A stretch of DNA of 5,273 nt from Zeimonas sp041678445. Its GTDB lineage: Bacteria > Pseudomonadota > Gammaproteobacteria > Burkholderiales > Burkholderiaceae_E. The stretch lies in assembly GCA_041678445.1 (NCBI GenBank), contig JBAYOD010000221.1, forward strand, positions 1 through 5,273, read 5' to 3'. The notes beneath the pieces were generated by a model. That model was given only the letters and a program-made list of their open reading frames with translations. It did no database searches and was not told the DNA's origin. Positions 1-5,168 of the stretch are shown one piece after another; the first letter of the stretch is position 1, and each line of letters begins with the position of its first letter. The position numbers and the translations under genes are program-made.

Positions 1-685
1 GGTGGCAGGTGGCCGCCAGCGCGGCATGCGCCAGCCGCCCGGCCCGGGCGTCGGCCTTCATCCCGGAAGATGCGGCCTCGCCACCTGTGGCACCCAGGCT
101 GTGCGATCCGGCGTCCGGGTCGTGCGTTCCAGTGTCCGGGTCTCGTGTTCCCGCGAAAACGCGCGACTGCTCAGGCAGCGCCTGTGCCATCAGCCGCGGC
201 ACGGCCAACTCCTGGCCGCGGCGCGAGCGCAGGAACAGCTTGCCCAGCCCGATCCCCTGGGCGTCGAACCAGCACAGGCTCAGACTGTGGCCGTGGACGT
301 CGCGGTCCTCGAACAGGTAGCAGTGCCGGATGCGGGCGGCGTCGATGACGATCCGGTGCTGCTTGCCGAGCAGTTCGATCCGGTCTTCCTCCCGTTCACG
401 GCAGCCGGGAACCTCGAGGATTGCAATCGTCACGCCCAGCCTGCTGGGCGTGACGACGAAGAGCTTGCGCCACTGCCCGATCCCGTCGAGCAGCGCCGCC
501 AGCCGGGGCTGCAGGCACACGGCGCCGCTGCCCACGCGGGTGGCGAGCAGTGCGCCCTCGGAGACGCCCAGCGTTGCGGCGGCCTGCGGCAGATGGGTGT
601 GGGGCTGCTCGGCAAGCAGCGCCCGCCACCGGGCCAGCAGGCGGTCGGGATCGTCGGCAGACGGGCGCGAGGTGTCAGAGCGCAT
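1..685 (-). CDS. hmuS: HemS/HmuS-type heme-utilization protein, N-terminal part (runs off left edge)
   Basis: The frame reads from ATG at 685 to the window edge without a stop, giving at least 228 residues; HmuS proteins are usually about 340-360 aa in two similar halves. Residues about 14-50 (RLLARWRALLAEQP then LPQAAATLGVSEGALLA) match the helical start of the first half. Residues 119-153 (IRHCYLFEDRD ... LSLCWFDAQG ... GKLFLRS) match the conserved SLQFFDA.G..VHK-type strand pair. Residues about 176-217 are a low-complexity Asp/Gly/Ala/Ser linker, so the second half and its heme-ligand histidine would lie outside the window. The family acts in the cytoplasm, binding heme and helping release its iron, and its genes commonly follow TonB heme-receptor genes. 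The start overlaps the receptor's end by 11 nt, and GGAG (complement of 693-696) sits 7 nt upstream, so translational coupling is likely. Family assignment is by recalled motifs. A divergent heme-binding or ChuX-like protein is the alternative. Confidence 0.72.
   Translation of the reverse strand, partial: MRSDTSRPSADDPDRLLARWRALLAEQPHTHLPQAAATLGVSEGALLATRVGSGAVCLQPRLAALLDGIGQWRKLFVVTPSRLGVTIAILEVPGCREREEDRIELLGKQHRIVIDAARIRHCYLFEDRDVHGHSLSLCWFDAQGIGLGKLFLRSRRGQELAVPRLMAQALPEQSRVFAGTRDPDTGTHDPDAGSHSLGATGGEAASSGMKADARAGRLAHAALAATCH
90..152 (-). repeat. 21-bp (7-residue) imperfect tandem repeat in the HmuS-like linker
   Basis: Units 111-131 and 132-152 match at 16 of 21 positions, and 90-110 is a weaker third copy. 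They encode GTRDPDT, GTHDPDA and GSHSLGA, so the linker of the HmuS-like protein seems to have grown by repeat expansion. Confidence 0.55.
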
Positions 686-2744
686 GATGAAGCTCCAGGT
701 AGAGGAAGCGCGCCGGCGGGTCGAAGGTCGATCCGCGCGCGCTGAAGTTGATCGGCTGGCGGCGTGCAAACAGGTTGTCGATGCCGAAGGCCAGCGAAGT
801 CTTCCCGGTGGCCTGGTAGCGCAGCTTGATGTCGGTGGTGCCGTAGTTCGAATCGAACGGCGCACTGCCGCGCGCACCCGGATCGGCCGCGTAGTAGTCG
901 AAGTCGTAGCGGGCCAGCAGATCGGTTCGCCAGCGGCCGCGTTCCCAGCGCAGGCCGGCGCGGGCGATCTGGCGCGCATGCTCGGTCAGGCGTGCGCCGG
1001 TCGTGCCGTCGCGGGCGTCCTGGTATTCCCAGCCGACCAGGAGCGACCAGCCGGTGCCCGTGCGCCACGCCCCTGACAGCTCCAGGCCCTCCAGGTCCGC
1101 GCGGGCCACGTTCACGTAGCGCGCGCGGCTGCGGATCGACGAGGGATCGTCGGGCTGGCGTGCTTCGCTGACGGTGCTGATCAGGTCACTGACCCGCGAG
1201 CGGTAGTAGACGGCGTCGGCGTTGAATGCCTGGCCGTGGTAGGACAGCGCGGCCTCCCAGGACTTGTTCGTCTCCGGCTTCAGGTCCGGGTTGCCAACGA
1301 TCAGGATGGTGGCCCGGGTGAACGACGAATGCTGCTCCAGCACGCTTGGAGCGCGGTAGGCCTCGCCATAGCCGATGCGCACGCGCCAGGGGCCGAGGGC
1401 GCGCTGCAGCGAGATGCGCGGCGTGGTCACCGACCCGAAGTCGGTGAAATGGTCGTGGCGCAGGCCGGCCAGCAGCTTCCATCGGGCAGGCAGGCTCCAT
1501 TCGTCCTGTGCGAGCAGATAGGTATTGCTGCGCCGGGCGCTGCCCCGGTTGATCGTGACGTCGATGTCATCGCGCACGAAGCCGCCGCCGAACAGCAGCG
1601 AATGGCTGCCAAGCTCGAAGGCATAGCGCATCTGCCCCTGGGATTGCCGGTAGTCGGTGTGCTCGATCGTCGGATAGCTGCGCGTGGTCGAGGCGTCGGT
1701 GCTGCCGTAGCCGAGATCGGCCTCCAGCACGCCGGGGCCCACGGCGCCACGGTAGCGCACGGCACCGAACCAGCGGCGCTCGCGCTCGAAGGTGGTATAG
1801 GCCTGTGCGGGTTGGGTGGCCGAAGCCGTCAGCAGGCCGGGGCCGGTATCGTCCTGGTCGGTGTACTCCAGCGTCCAGCGCAAGCTGTGATCAGCCGTGA
1901 GGCGGTAGGCCCCTTCGTAGCTCGCATAGGTCTGCTGCAGGCGATTCAGGTCGGTGGTCGGAGACCCGTCGTCGTAGCGGAACAGCCCGCGTCCGCGATG
2001 CTCCACGCTGACCCGATGGCGCAGCTCATCGCCGCCGAACCCCAGCATGGCCCCGCCGATGTGCGTGCGGCGCTGGCCGTCATCGGTGGCGCCGCCCATG
2101 AGCCTGAAACCCCCGGCCAGGCTCTTGTCGCGCAACGGAGACCGCGAGATCAGGTTGATGGCGCCGCCAGTGGCATCTGCGCCATACAGCGCGGACATCG
2201 GGCCGCGCACCACTTCGATCCGGTCGAGGTTCTCCAGCCCGAACAGGCTGGGGTTGATGCCGCCGTACTTGCCCGGACGCCGCATGCCATCGACCAGCAG
2301 CGCGCCCGGGTTCAGGCTGAAGCCGCGCACCGAGACCGAACTGTTCGAACCCAGGGGCCTGGCGTCCACGCCGACGGCCTGCCGCAAGGCCTCGGTGACG
2401 CTGGTGCCGGAATAGGCCTCCAGGTCCTGACGGTCGATGACCTGGACCGAAGCCTGGACGTCCGCGATGGGCTGGGCGCGACGGGTCGCGCTGATGACGA
2501 CGGTAGCGAGGGGGGCGGCGGTATCGAGTGTGGAGGCGGTGTTGAGGGGGGCGATGGCATCGACGGGGGCGGGCTTTTCTTCTTCGGGTTCAGCGGCTTT
2601 GGTGAATGTGGGGATCAGAAGCGTCAGCGCTCCGGTGGCCGTGGCGGCTGCGAGAAGCTCCCGCAGCGCAGGCCGGATGCTGGAGCGCCTGGCAGCGGCG
2701 CGGCTCGAGCCCGGCGAGACGGGCGATGCAGACAATGAATACAT
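675..2744 (-). CDS. TonB-dependent outer-membrane receptor (copper- or heme-related uptake)
   Basis: This is a 689-residue protein when started at ATG 2744, chosen because GGAG lies 6 nt upstream (2751-2754); a further in-frame ATG at 2783 lacks such a site. Residues 1-50 form a long basic leader and hydrophobic stretch ending TFTKA, a likely export signal. A TonB-box-like TVVISATR follows at about 81-88. The plug spans about 92-200, with LLVDGMRRPGK and the typical DRIEVVRGPMSALYGADATG segment. The rest is beta-barrel. YRAPS (463-467), His472 and NPDLKPET (485-492) reproduce the FRAP / His / NPDL arrangement well known in heme receptors. The final strand ends HHAL rather than the usual aromatic residue. 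It sits in the outer membrane and is energized by TonB-ExbBD, which is not in this window. A CruR-like ORF ends 78 nt upstream and a HemS-like gene overlaps its end. The upstream genes argue for copper and the downstream one for heme. The substrate cannot be settled from sequence. Confidence 0.93.
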   Translation of the reverse strand: MYSLSASPVSPGSSRAAARRSSIRPALRELLAAATATGALTLLIPTFTKAAEPEEEKPAPVDAIAPLNTASTLDTAAPLATVVISATRRAQPIADVQASVQVIDRQDLEAYSGTSVTEALRQAVGVDARPLGSNSSVSVRGFSLNPGALLVDGMRRPGKYGGINPSLFGLENLDRIEVVRGPMSALYGADATGGAINLISRSPLRDKSLAGGFRLMGGATDDGQRRTHIGGAMLGFGGDELRHRVSVEHRGRGLFRYDDGSPTTDLNRLQQTYASYEGAYRLTADHSLRWTLEYTDQDDTGPGLLTASATQPAQAYTTFERERRWFGAVRYRGAVGPGVLEADLGYGSTDASTTRSYPTIEHTDYRQSQGQMRYAFELGSHSLLFGGGFVRDDIDVTINRGSARRSNTYLLAQDEWSLPARWKLLAGLRHDHFTDFGSVTTPRISLQRALGPWRVRIGYGEAYRAPSVLEQHSSFTRATILIVGNPDLKPETNKSWEAALSYHGQAFNADAVYYRSRVSDLISTVSEARQPDDPSSIRSRARYVNVARADLEGLELSGAWRTGTGWSLLVGWEYQDARDGTTGARLTEHARQIARAGLRWERGRWRTDLLARYDFDYYAADPGARGSAPFDSNYGTTDIKLRYQATGKTSLAFGIDNLFARRQPINFSARGSTFDPPARFLYLELHHAL

Positions 2745-2822
2745 GGACGACTCCGGTCGGGTTGCCCGCGGAACGGGCAGCACACGGGACGGCGCTGTGC
2801 GCTTGCGCGCAGGCCGGGCGGT
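2745..2822 (-). promoter_or_regulatory. Intergenic region between cruR-like ORF and receptor: candidate Rho-dependent control region
   Basis: This 78-nt spacer separates the stop of the CruR-like ORF from the receptor start. On the transcribed strand it has 35 C and 25 G, a mild C over G excess. It holds two perfect hairpins. The first is TGCGC-GCAA-GCGCA (2811-2798), with a GNRA-type loop, 11 nt after the stop codon. The second is TGCCCG with CGGGCA (2779-2763), ending 8 nt before the GGAG site. Neither is followed by a U-run, so no intrinsic terminator is called. In B. pertussis the equivalent region is where Rho terminates when copper is present. A role here is inferred from that homology. 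Confidence 0.45.
2751..2754 (-). promoter_or_regulatory. Shine-Dalgarno site of the TonB receptor
   Basis: GGAG on the minus strand lies 6 nt before the ATG at 2744. It decides the start of the receptor gene and lies just downstream of a 6-bp hairpin (2763-2779). Confidence 0.7.
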
Positions 2823-3266
2823 TCAAGCGGAGGTCGTCGAGGGCGGCGCGCGCGGCAGCGCCGGGGGCCAGGGGGGTGCGGGAAGCCCGGCACGGGGTGT
2901 CGGCAGCCGCGGCAGAGCGTGGACCGGGCCGGGAAGCACCGGTATCCGGACATCGGCCGGGACCAACCCCGGGCTGGCATGCGCGCAGCAATAGGGACAG
3001 TCGGTGGACGGCGACGCCGACGGGGCGGGCTGGCCGTCCCGGGAGGCAGACTTGCCGTCCCGGGGGGCGAAGGCGCCGTCGTCCTGGTCGAGCTGGACGA
3101 ACCGGGTGCCCAGGCTGGTGCATACCTGGACCCAGCCGCTCGCGGGCGCCCCCAGAACTTGCACAAGCGGCGCCGCCAGCCACCCCCAGAGCAGCGCGAG
3201 CACAAGCAGCCGGGCGCAGCGGGTGCGCCAGAGAGGATGGCGGAGGGCCGGTGGCCGCTTGTGCAT
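2823..3266 (-). CDS. cruR: DUF2946 protein, CruR-like copper-responsive upstream ORF (second copy)
   Basis: This 147-residue frame has a basic N-terminus, a hydrophobic segment at about 19-39, Cys49 in WVQVCTSLGTRFV, and a DCPYC motif (CXXC at Cys90-Cys93, followed by Cys94 and His96). A Pro-rich tail ends LPRAPPSTTSA, with RAPP at 139-142. This order (leader, VCTxxG, CXXC, C-terminal RAPP just before the stop) is that of DUF2946 and specifically of CruR, the regulatory uORF heading the bfrG operon of Bordetella pertussis. There, CXXC binding of copper by the nascent chain relieves arrest on RAPP and allows Rho termination before the receptor gene. Here it likewise directly precedes a TonB receptor gene. 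It starts 68 nt after the PCuAC stop. The only ATG in this frame after the upstream in-frame stop (3291-3293) is 3266, and no good ribosome binding site is visible. It may act mainly as a cis regulator, and a separate protein function is not excluded. Confidence 0.85.
   Translation of the reverse strand: MHKRPPALRHPLWRTRCARLLVLALLWGWLAAPLVQVLGAPASGWVQVCTSLGTRFVQLDQDDGAFAPRDGKSASRDGQPAPSASPSTDCPYCCAHASPGLVPADVRIPVLPGPVHALPRLPTPRAGLPAPPWPPALPRAPPSTTSA
2841..2852 (-). promoter_or_regulatory. RAPP arrest-motif codons
   Basis: Codons CGC GCG CCG CCC encode Arg-Ala-Pro-Pro, five codons before the stop of the second DUF2946 ORF. In CruR this C-terminal motif stalls the ribosome. Stalling here is inferred from identity of motif and position. 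Confidence 0.6.
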
Positions 3267-3334
3267 GCGCTGCGTGTCGATGGCCGGGGGTTATCGGGTG
3301 AGAACTCCGGGGCGATGCAGGCTGTGAAAACCGG

Positions 3335-3805
3335 TCAGTGCCTGTGTCCGCCGTGCATCGCGGGTGCTGCACGACTGGTGAGCGGGCGCACCGGCGCCTC
3401 GACTTCCAGGGTCTCGCGCTGGCCGTCGGTGTACTCGAAGACCAGGGTCAGCGGTACGGTCTCGCCTTCCGTGACGGTTCGGGTCAGGTTCATCAGCATG
3501 ATGTGGTAGCCGCCGGGCTTGAGGTCCACCGTCTTGCCGGCAGGCAGGTCAATCGCCGGCACCTGGCGCATCCTCATCACGTTGTCGTGCAGGGTCATTT
3601 CATGCACCTCGACGGTGGGGGTGATGGGGGATCTGGCCGATACGAGCCTGCTGTCCCGGGCAGCTTGCAACTGCATGAAGGCGCCGGTGGCCTGTTGCTG
3701 CGGCACGGTGGCGCGCACCCAGGCGTCCTTCACGGTGACCTGGGCGTGGGCGGCGGCCGCGAGCATGGCGGTGGCGGCGATGGCGATGCGAATGACGAGC
3801 TTCAT
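3335..3805 (-). CDS. PCuAC-family periplasmic copper(I) chaperone
   Basis: This is a 156-residue protein with a clear signal peptide (residues 1-21, cleavage likely after AHA before QVTV). The mature part begins with the family's VKDAWVRATVPQQ-ATGAFM signature. The full copper motif H-X10-M-X21-H-X-M is intact: His68, Met79, His101, Met103, in VEVHEM, MRMRQVP and GGYHIMLM. The tail MHGGHRH adds three histidines and one methionine that could form an extra metal site. PCuAC proteins bind Cu(I) in the periplasm and pass it to the CuA centre of cytochrome oxidase or to other copper proteins. The start at 3805 fits the signal peptide. A weak purine-rich site (GGGAAAG) ends 4 nt before it. A CruR-like ORF lies 152 nt upstream and another 68 nt downstream. 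The family call is firm, but the recipient of the copper is unknown. Confidence 0.95.
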   Translation of the reverse strand: MKLVIRIAIAATAMLAAAAHAQVTVKDAWVRATVPQQQATGAFMQLQAARDSRLVSARSPITPTVEVHEMTLHDNVMRMRQVPAIDLPAGKTVDLKPGGYHIMLMNLTRTVTEGETVPLTLVFEYTDGQRETLEVEAPVRPLTSRAAPAMHGGHRH

Positions 3806-3957
3806 GGTGCTTTCCCGGGGTGGGTGGAAATGAGAGTCGGACCGTGTGCGGCGCCAATGCAGGTACCCGATGCGGGCGCCAGCGCGCCTGAGCCACGCTC
3901 AGATACGGCAAGCCGTTGCGGCAGCCCGGCCCGGACGGGCAAGGCCGGCGCCTGGAA
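3806..3957 (-). promoter_or_regulatory. Leader between first DUF2946 ORF and PCuAC: candidate copper-controlled termination region
   Basis: This 152-nt gene-free spacer lies on the transcribed strand after the RGPP-ending ORF. Its last 35 nt before the PCuAC start (3840-3806) are strongly C-rich and G-poor (17 C, 5 G), which suits a Rho-loading site. A perfect hairpin CTGAGC-GTG-GCTCAG lies at 3902-3888 and lacks a U-run, so it is not an intrinsic terminator. The regulatory role is inferred by analogy with CruR. Confidence 0.35.
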
Positions 3958-4317
3958 TCAAGCGATGAGTGGCGGCCCGCGTGGGGGCAGAGGCGCGCCC
4001 ACGCGGGCGGCGACGTGGGCGGCGACGAGGGGCTCGGGTGCATGCGCCAAAGGCTGGGGCATGTCCACGGCAACGCTGACCGCAGCAACGGGCAGGACGG
4101 CGGGCAGGCACAGGGAGCAGTCGAGCGAGTGCTGGCCCGCTTGCGAAGGCCCGCCATCGATGTCGAGGTAGACAATCTGCACGCTGCCGCCGGTGGAGCA
4201 CACCACCTCCATCGTCTTCGGGTGGACGAAGGGCGATACGCCTGCGACACCGAGCATCAATACGAACCACGCCAGGACCAGGCGGGCGAGCATTGGAGAA
4301 GTGCGCAGCGCGTGCAT
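3958..4317 (-). CDS. DUF2946 protein, CruR-like upstream ORF (first copy) heading the operon
   Basis: This 119-residue frame from ATG 4317 has a hydrophobic leader (about 10-31) and VVCSTGGSVQIVYLDIDG around Cys40. The DCSLC motif gives CXXC at Cys67-Cys70, and the Pro-rich end is LPPRGPPLIA, with RGPP at 113-116. Layout and length match DUF2946. RGPP occupies the place of CruR's RAPP, three codons before the stop. Residues outside these motifs differ widely from the second copy, so the two are not a recent duplication. An in-frame ATG at 4401 would add 28 residues that do not look like a leader. Another ATG at 4293 would trim 8. No strong ribosome binding site precedes 4317 or 4293. The gene precedes PCuAC by 152 nt, as CruR precedes its target. 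A copper-responsive uORF role is inferred, and a small secreted or membrane protein is the alternative. Confidence 0.78.
   Translation of the reverse strand: MHALRTSPMLARLVLAWFVLMLGVAGVSPFVHPKTMEVVCSTGGSVQIVYLDIDGGPSQAGQHSLDCSLCLPAVLPVAAVSVAVDMPQPLAHAPEPLVAAHVAARVGAPLPPRGPPLIA
3970..3981 (-). promoter_or_regulatory. RGPP codons, candidate variant arrest motif
   Basis: Codons CGC GGG CCG CCA encode Arg-Gly-Pro-Pro, three codons before the stop of the first DUF2946 ORF. This is the same location as the RAPP arrest motif of CruR, with Ala replaced by Gly. Function is inferred. Confidence 0.4.
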
Positions 4318-4323
4318 GCCGGC

Positions 4324-4354
4324 ATTATCCGTGAATCCCGACCGGGAAGCACAA
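4324..4354 (-). promoter_or_regulatory. Possible promoter of the copper operon
   Basis: On the minus strand GATAAT (4329-4324) lies 19 nt after TTGTGC (4354-4349). The spacer holds a 12-bp dyad TCCCG-GT-CGGGA (4347-4336). The -10 box ends 6 nt before the ATG at 4317, so transcripts would begin at or near that codon. A 19-nt spacer with an internal dyad is the geometry used by MerR-type activators, but no CueR-type half-sites (CCTTCC / GGAAGG) are present. This is a weak pattern-based call. Confidence 0.3.
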
Positions 4355-4448
4355 CTCGCAGGTTGCGGCCCGGATATCCGCCGGGTGTTCAATCCAGCCA
4401 TCGCGGACCTGAGGTCGGATGATCAGCGAGCGGCCGTTGGCAGACGTC

Positions 4449-4706
4449 TCACGTCAACCAGTTTTCGACCGCCAGACCCCGGACACACCCGAATTCGCCG
4501 GTGTTGCCGGTCACGAGTGTCATGCCCCGCGCGCGGGCGTGGGTAGCAATCAACAGATCGTTCCCGCCAATCGGTTGCCCGGCAGTTTCCAGTTCGACGC
4601 GCAGCTTGCCGTATTCGATATCGGCCGGAATGCGAACGGCCTGGCTGCGGTTGTTCCGAAAGAGCTTGGCCTCACGTGGCCTGGATCGGGTCGTGGGCAG
4701 GGTCAT
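4449..4706 (-). pseudogene. vapBC: VapB-VapC in-frame deletion fusion (toxin-antitoxin remnant)
   Basis: The 85-residue frame joins two proteins. Residues 13-29 (AKLFRNNRSQAVRIPAD) are the typical DNA-binding start of a VapB antitoxin. Residues about 31-85 (YGKLRVELETAG-PIGGNDLLIATHARA-LVTGNTGEF-LAVENWL) are the C-terminal half of a VapC PIN ribonuclease. Usual sizes are about 75-80 aa (VapB) and 130-135 aa (VapC). The dimerization and toxin-neutralizing part of VapB and the first half of the PIN domain, with two of its catalytic acidic residues, are therefore missing. Asp50 of GNDLLIA is kept. The junction lies near 4614-4625. The start at 4706 has a strong ribosome binding site (GAGGTGA, complement of 4711-4717). 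The reading frame is unbroken, so a small protein may still be made and could bind the old operator. Toxin activity is very unlikely. Confidence 0.8.
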
Positions 4707-4720
4707 GGCGTCACCTCGAA

Positions 4721-4743
4721 TGCATATGTCAATTGCATATGCA
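4721..4743. promoter_or_regulatory. Operator-like dyad upstream of the vapBC remnant
   Basis: Perfect 8-bp inverted arms TGCATATG (4721-4728) and CATATGCA (4736-4743) are separated by 7 nt. The octamer TGCATATG also recurs in direct orientation at 4734-4741. It lies 15 nt upstream of the fusion start in an AT-rich patch, where VapBC complexes usually bind to repress their own promoter. It could still be bound by the truncated VapB head. Confidence 0.5.
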
Positions 4744-4769
4744 AATTTGGTGCGGAATCGTTGAACGAA

Positions 4770-4797
4770 TGGCCGAATGCACCCGGCCGAATGCGTC
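4770..4797. repeat. 14-bp tandem repeat, two copies (cluster A)
   Basis: TGGCCGAATGCACC (4770-4783) is followed directly by CGGCCGAATGCGTC (4784-4797). The core GGCCGAATGC is identical. A related cluster lies at 5127-5168 in the same orientation. Confidence 0.65.
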
Positions 4798-4877
4798 AGG
4801 CAGAGTCTGCGGGAGCGTTTGCCGGCGCATGGAGTCCCTCACCAGTAGTGTCAGTGAAAGTGACTGAAAGCCCGGTG

Positions 4878-4912
4878 TTTTCATATATGAAAATATAGTT
4901 TCAGACTTGAAA
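4878..4912. promoter_or_regulatory. Paired TTTCA-N4-TGAAA dyads, candidate operator
   Basis: TTTCATATATGAAA (4879-4892) sits within a perfect 16-bp palindrome (4878-4893). TTTCAGACTTGAAA (4899-4912) follows. Both fit TTTCA-N4-TGAAA and start exactly 20 bp apart, placing them on the same face of the helix. TATAGT (4894-4899) between them could be a -10 box, but no good -35 is seen. No adjacent intact gene is an obvious target. Confidence 0.45.
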
Positions 4913-5126
4913 AATACCTGCTGCCGGCTGAAAGCATCCATTGTCTTCCGACACCGATCGCCGTCCGGCTTCGGCTGCCGGCCGGCCGGCGTGCGTGAGT
5001 CGGTCGTGCCTCGAAACTGCATCGTGTGCTGGACGCGGCACGCACCGTTGAAATCCTGCGGCTGAAACACGCGGCACGGCAGACCCCCTGAGTCCAGCAC
5101 GCTGCCCGCAGCGTCATCAATGAGTC

Positions 5127-5168
5127 TGGCCGAATACCTTTGGCCGATTACCTCTGGCCGATACCGCA
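5127..5168. repeat. 14-bp tandem repeat, three units (cluster B)
   Basis: Units are TGGCCGAATACCTT (5127-5140), TGGCCGATTACCTC (5141-5154) and a decayed TGGCCGATACCGCA (5155-5168). Period and core match cluster A at 4770-4797. It ends 28 nt before the Rpn-like start codon. Confidence 0.7.

Noticed and set aside
2..1076. Long plus-strand frames at 2-745 and 330-1076
   Set aside because: They are antisense to the HmuS-like gene and the receptor end. Composition is Arg/Ala/Gly-rich without motifs, typical of GC-rich shadows.
1236..2738. 500-codon open frame on the plus strand
   Set aside because: It lies wholly antisense to the receptor gene, has no recognisable domain, and its open frame is explained by GC-rich third positions of the real gene.
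2590..3372. 260-codon minus-strand frame overlapping the second DUF2946 ORF
   Set aside because: It overlaps both the DUF2946 ORF and the receptor start in another frame and has no domain. The DUF2946 frame has the family motifs.
3888..3902. Hairpin CTGAGC-GTG-GCTCAG as an intrinsic terminator
   Set aside because: There is no U-run after it on the minus strand and the stem is only 6 bp.
3600..4270. Minus-strand frames at 3600-4250 and 3899-4270
   Set aside because: They overlap PCuAC and the first DUF2946 ORF in other frames and show only low-complexity Arg/Pro/Ser sequence.
4371..4380. Palindrome CGGATATCCG upstream of the copper operon
   Set aside because: A 10-bp palindrome alone in GC-rich DNA, without a repeat partner, is too weak to call an operator.
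4608..4626. Sequence at the vapB/vapC junction (GGCCGATATCGAATAC on the minus strand) resembling the 14-bp repeat core
   Set aside because: The similarity is short, in the opposite orientation and within coding sequence that matches VapB and VapC, so repeat-mediated deletion cannot be argued from it.
4770..5168. CRISPR array from the spaced repeats
   Set aside because: Units are 14 bp and directly adjacent, with no spacers of uniform length.
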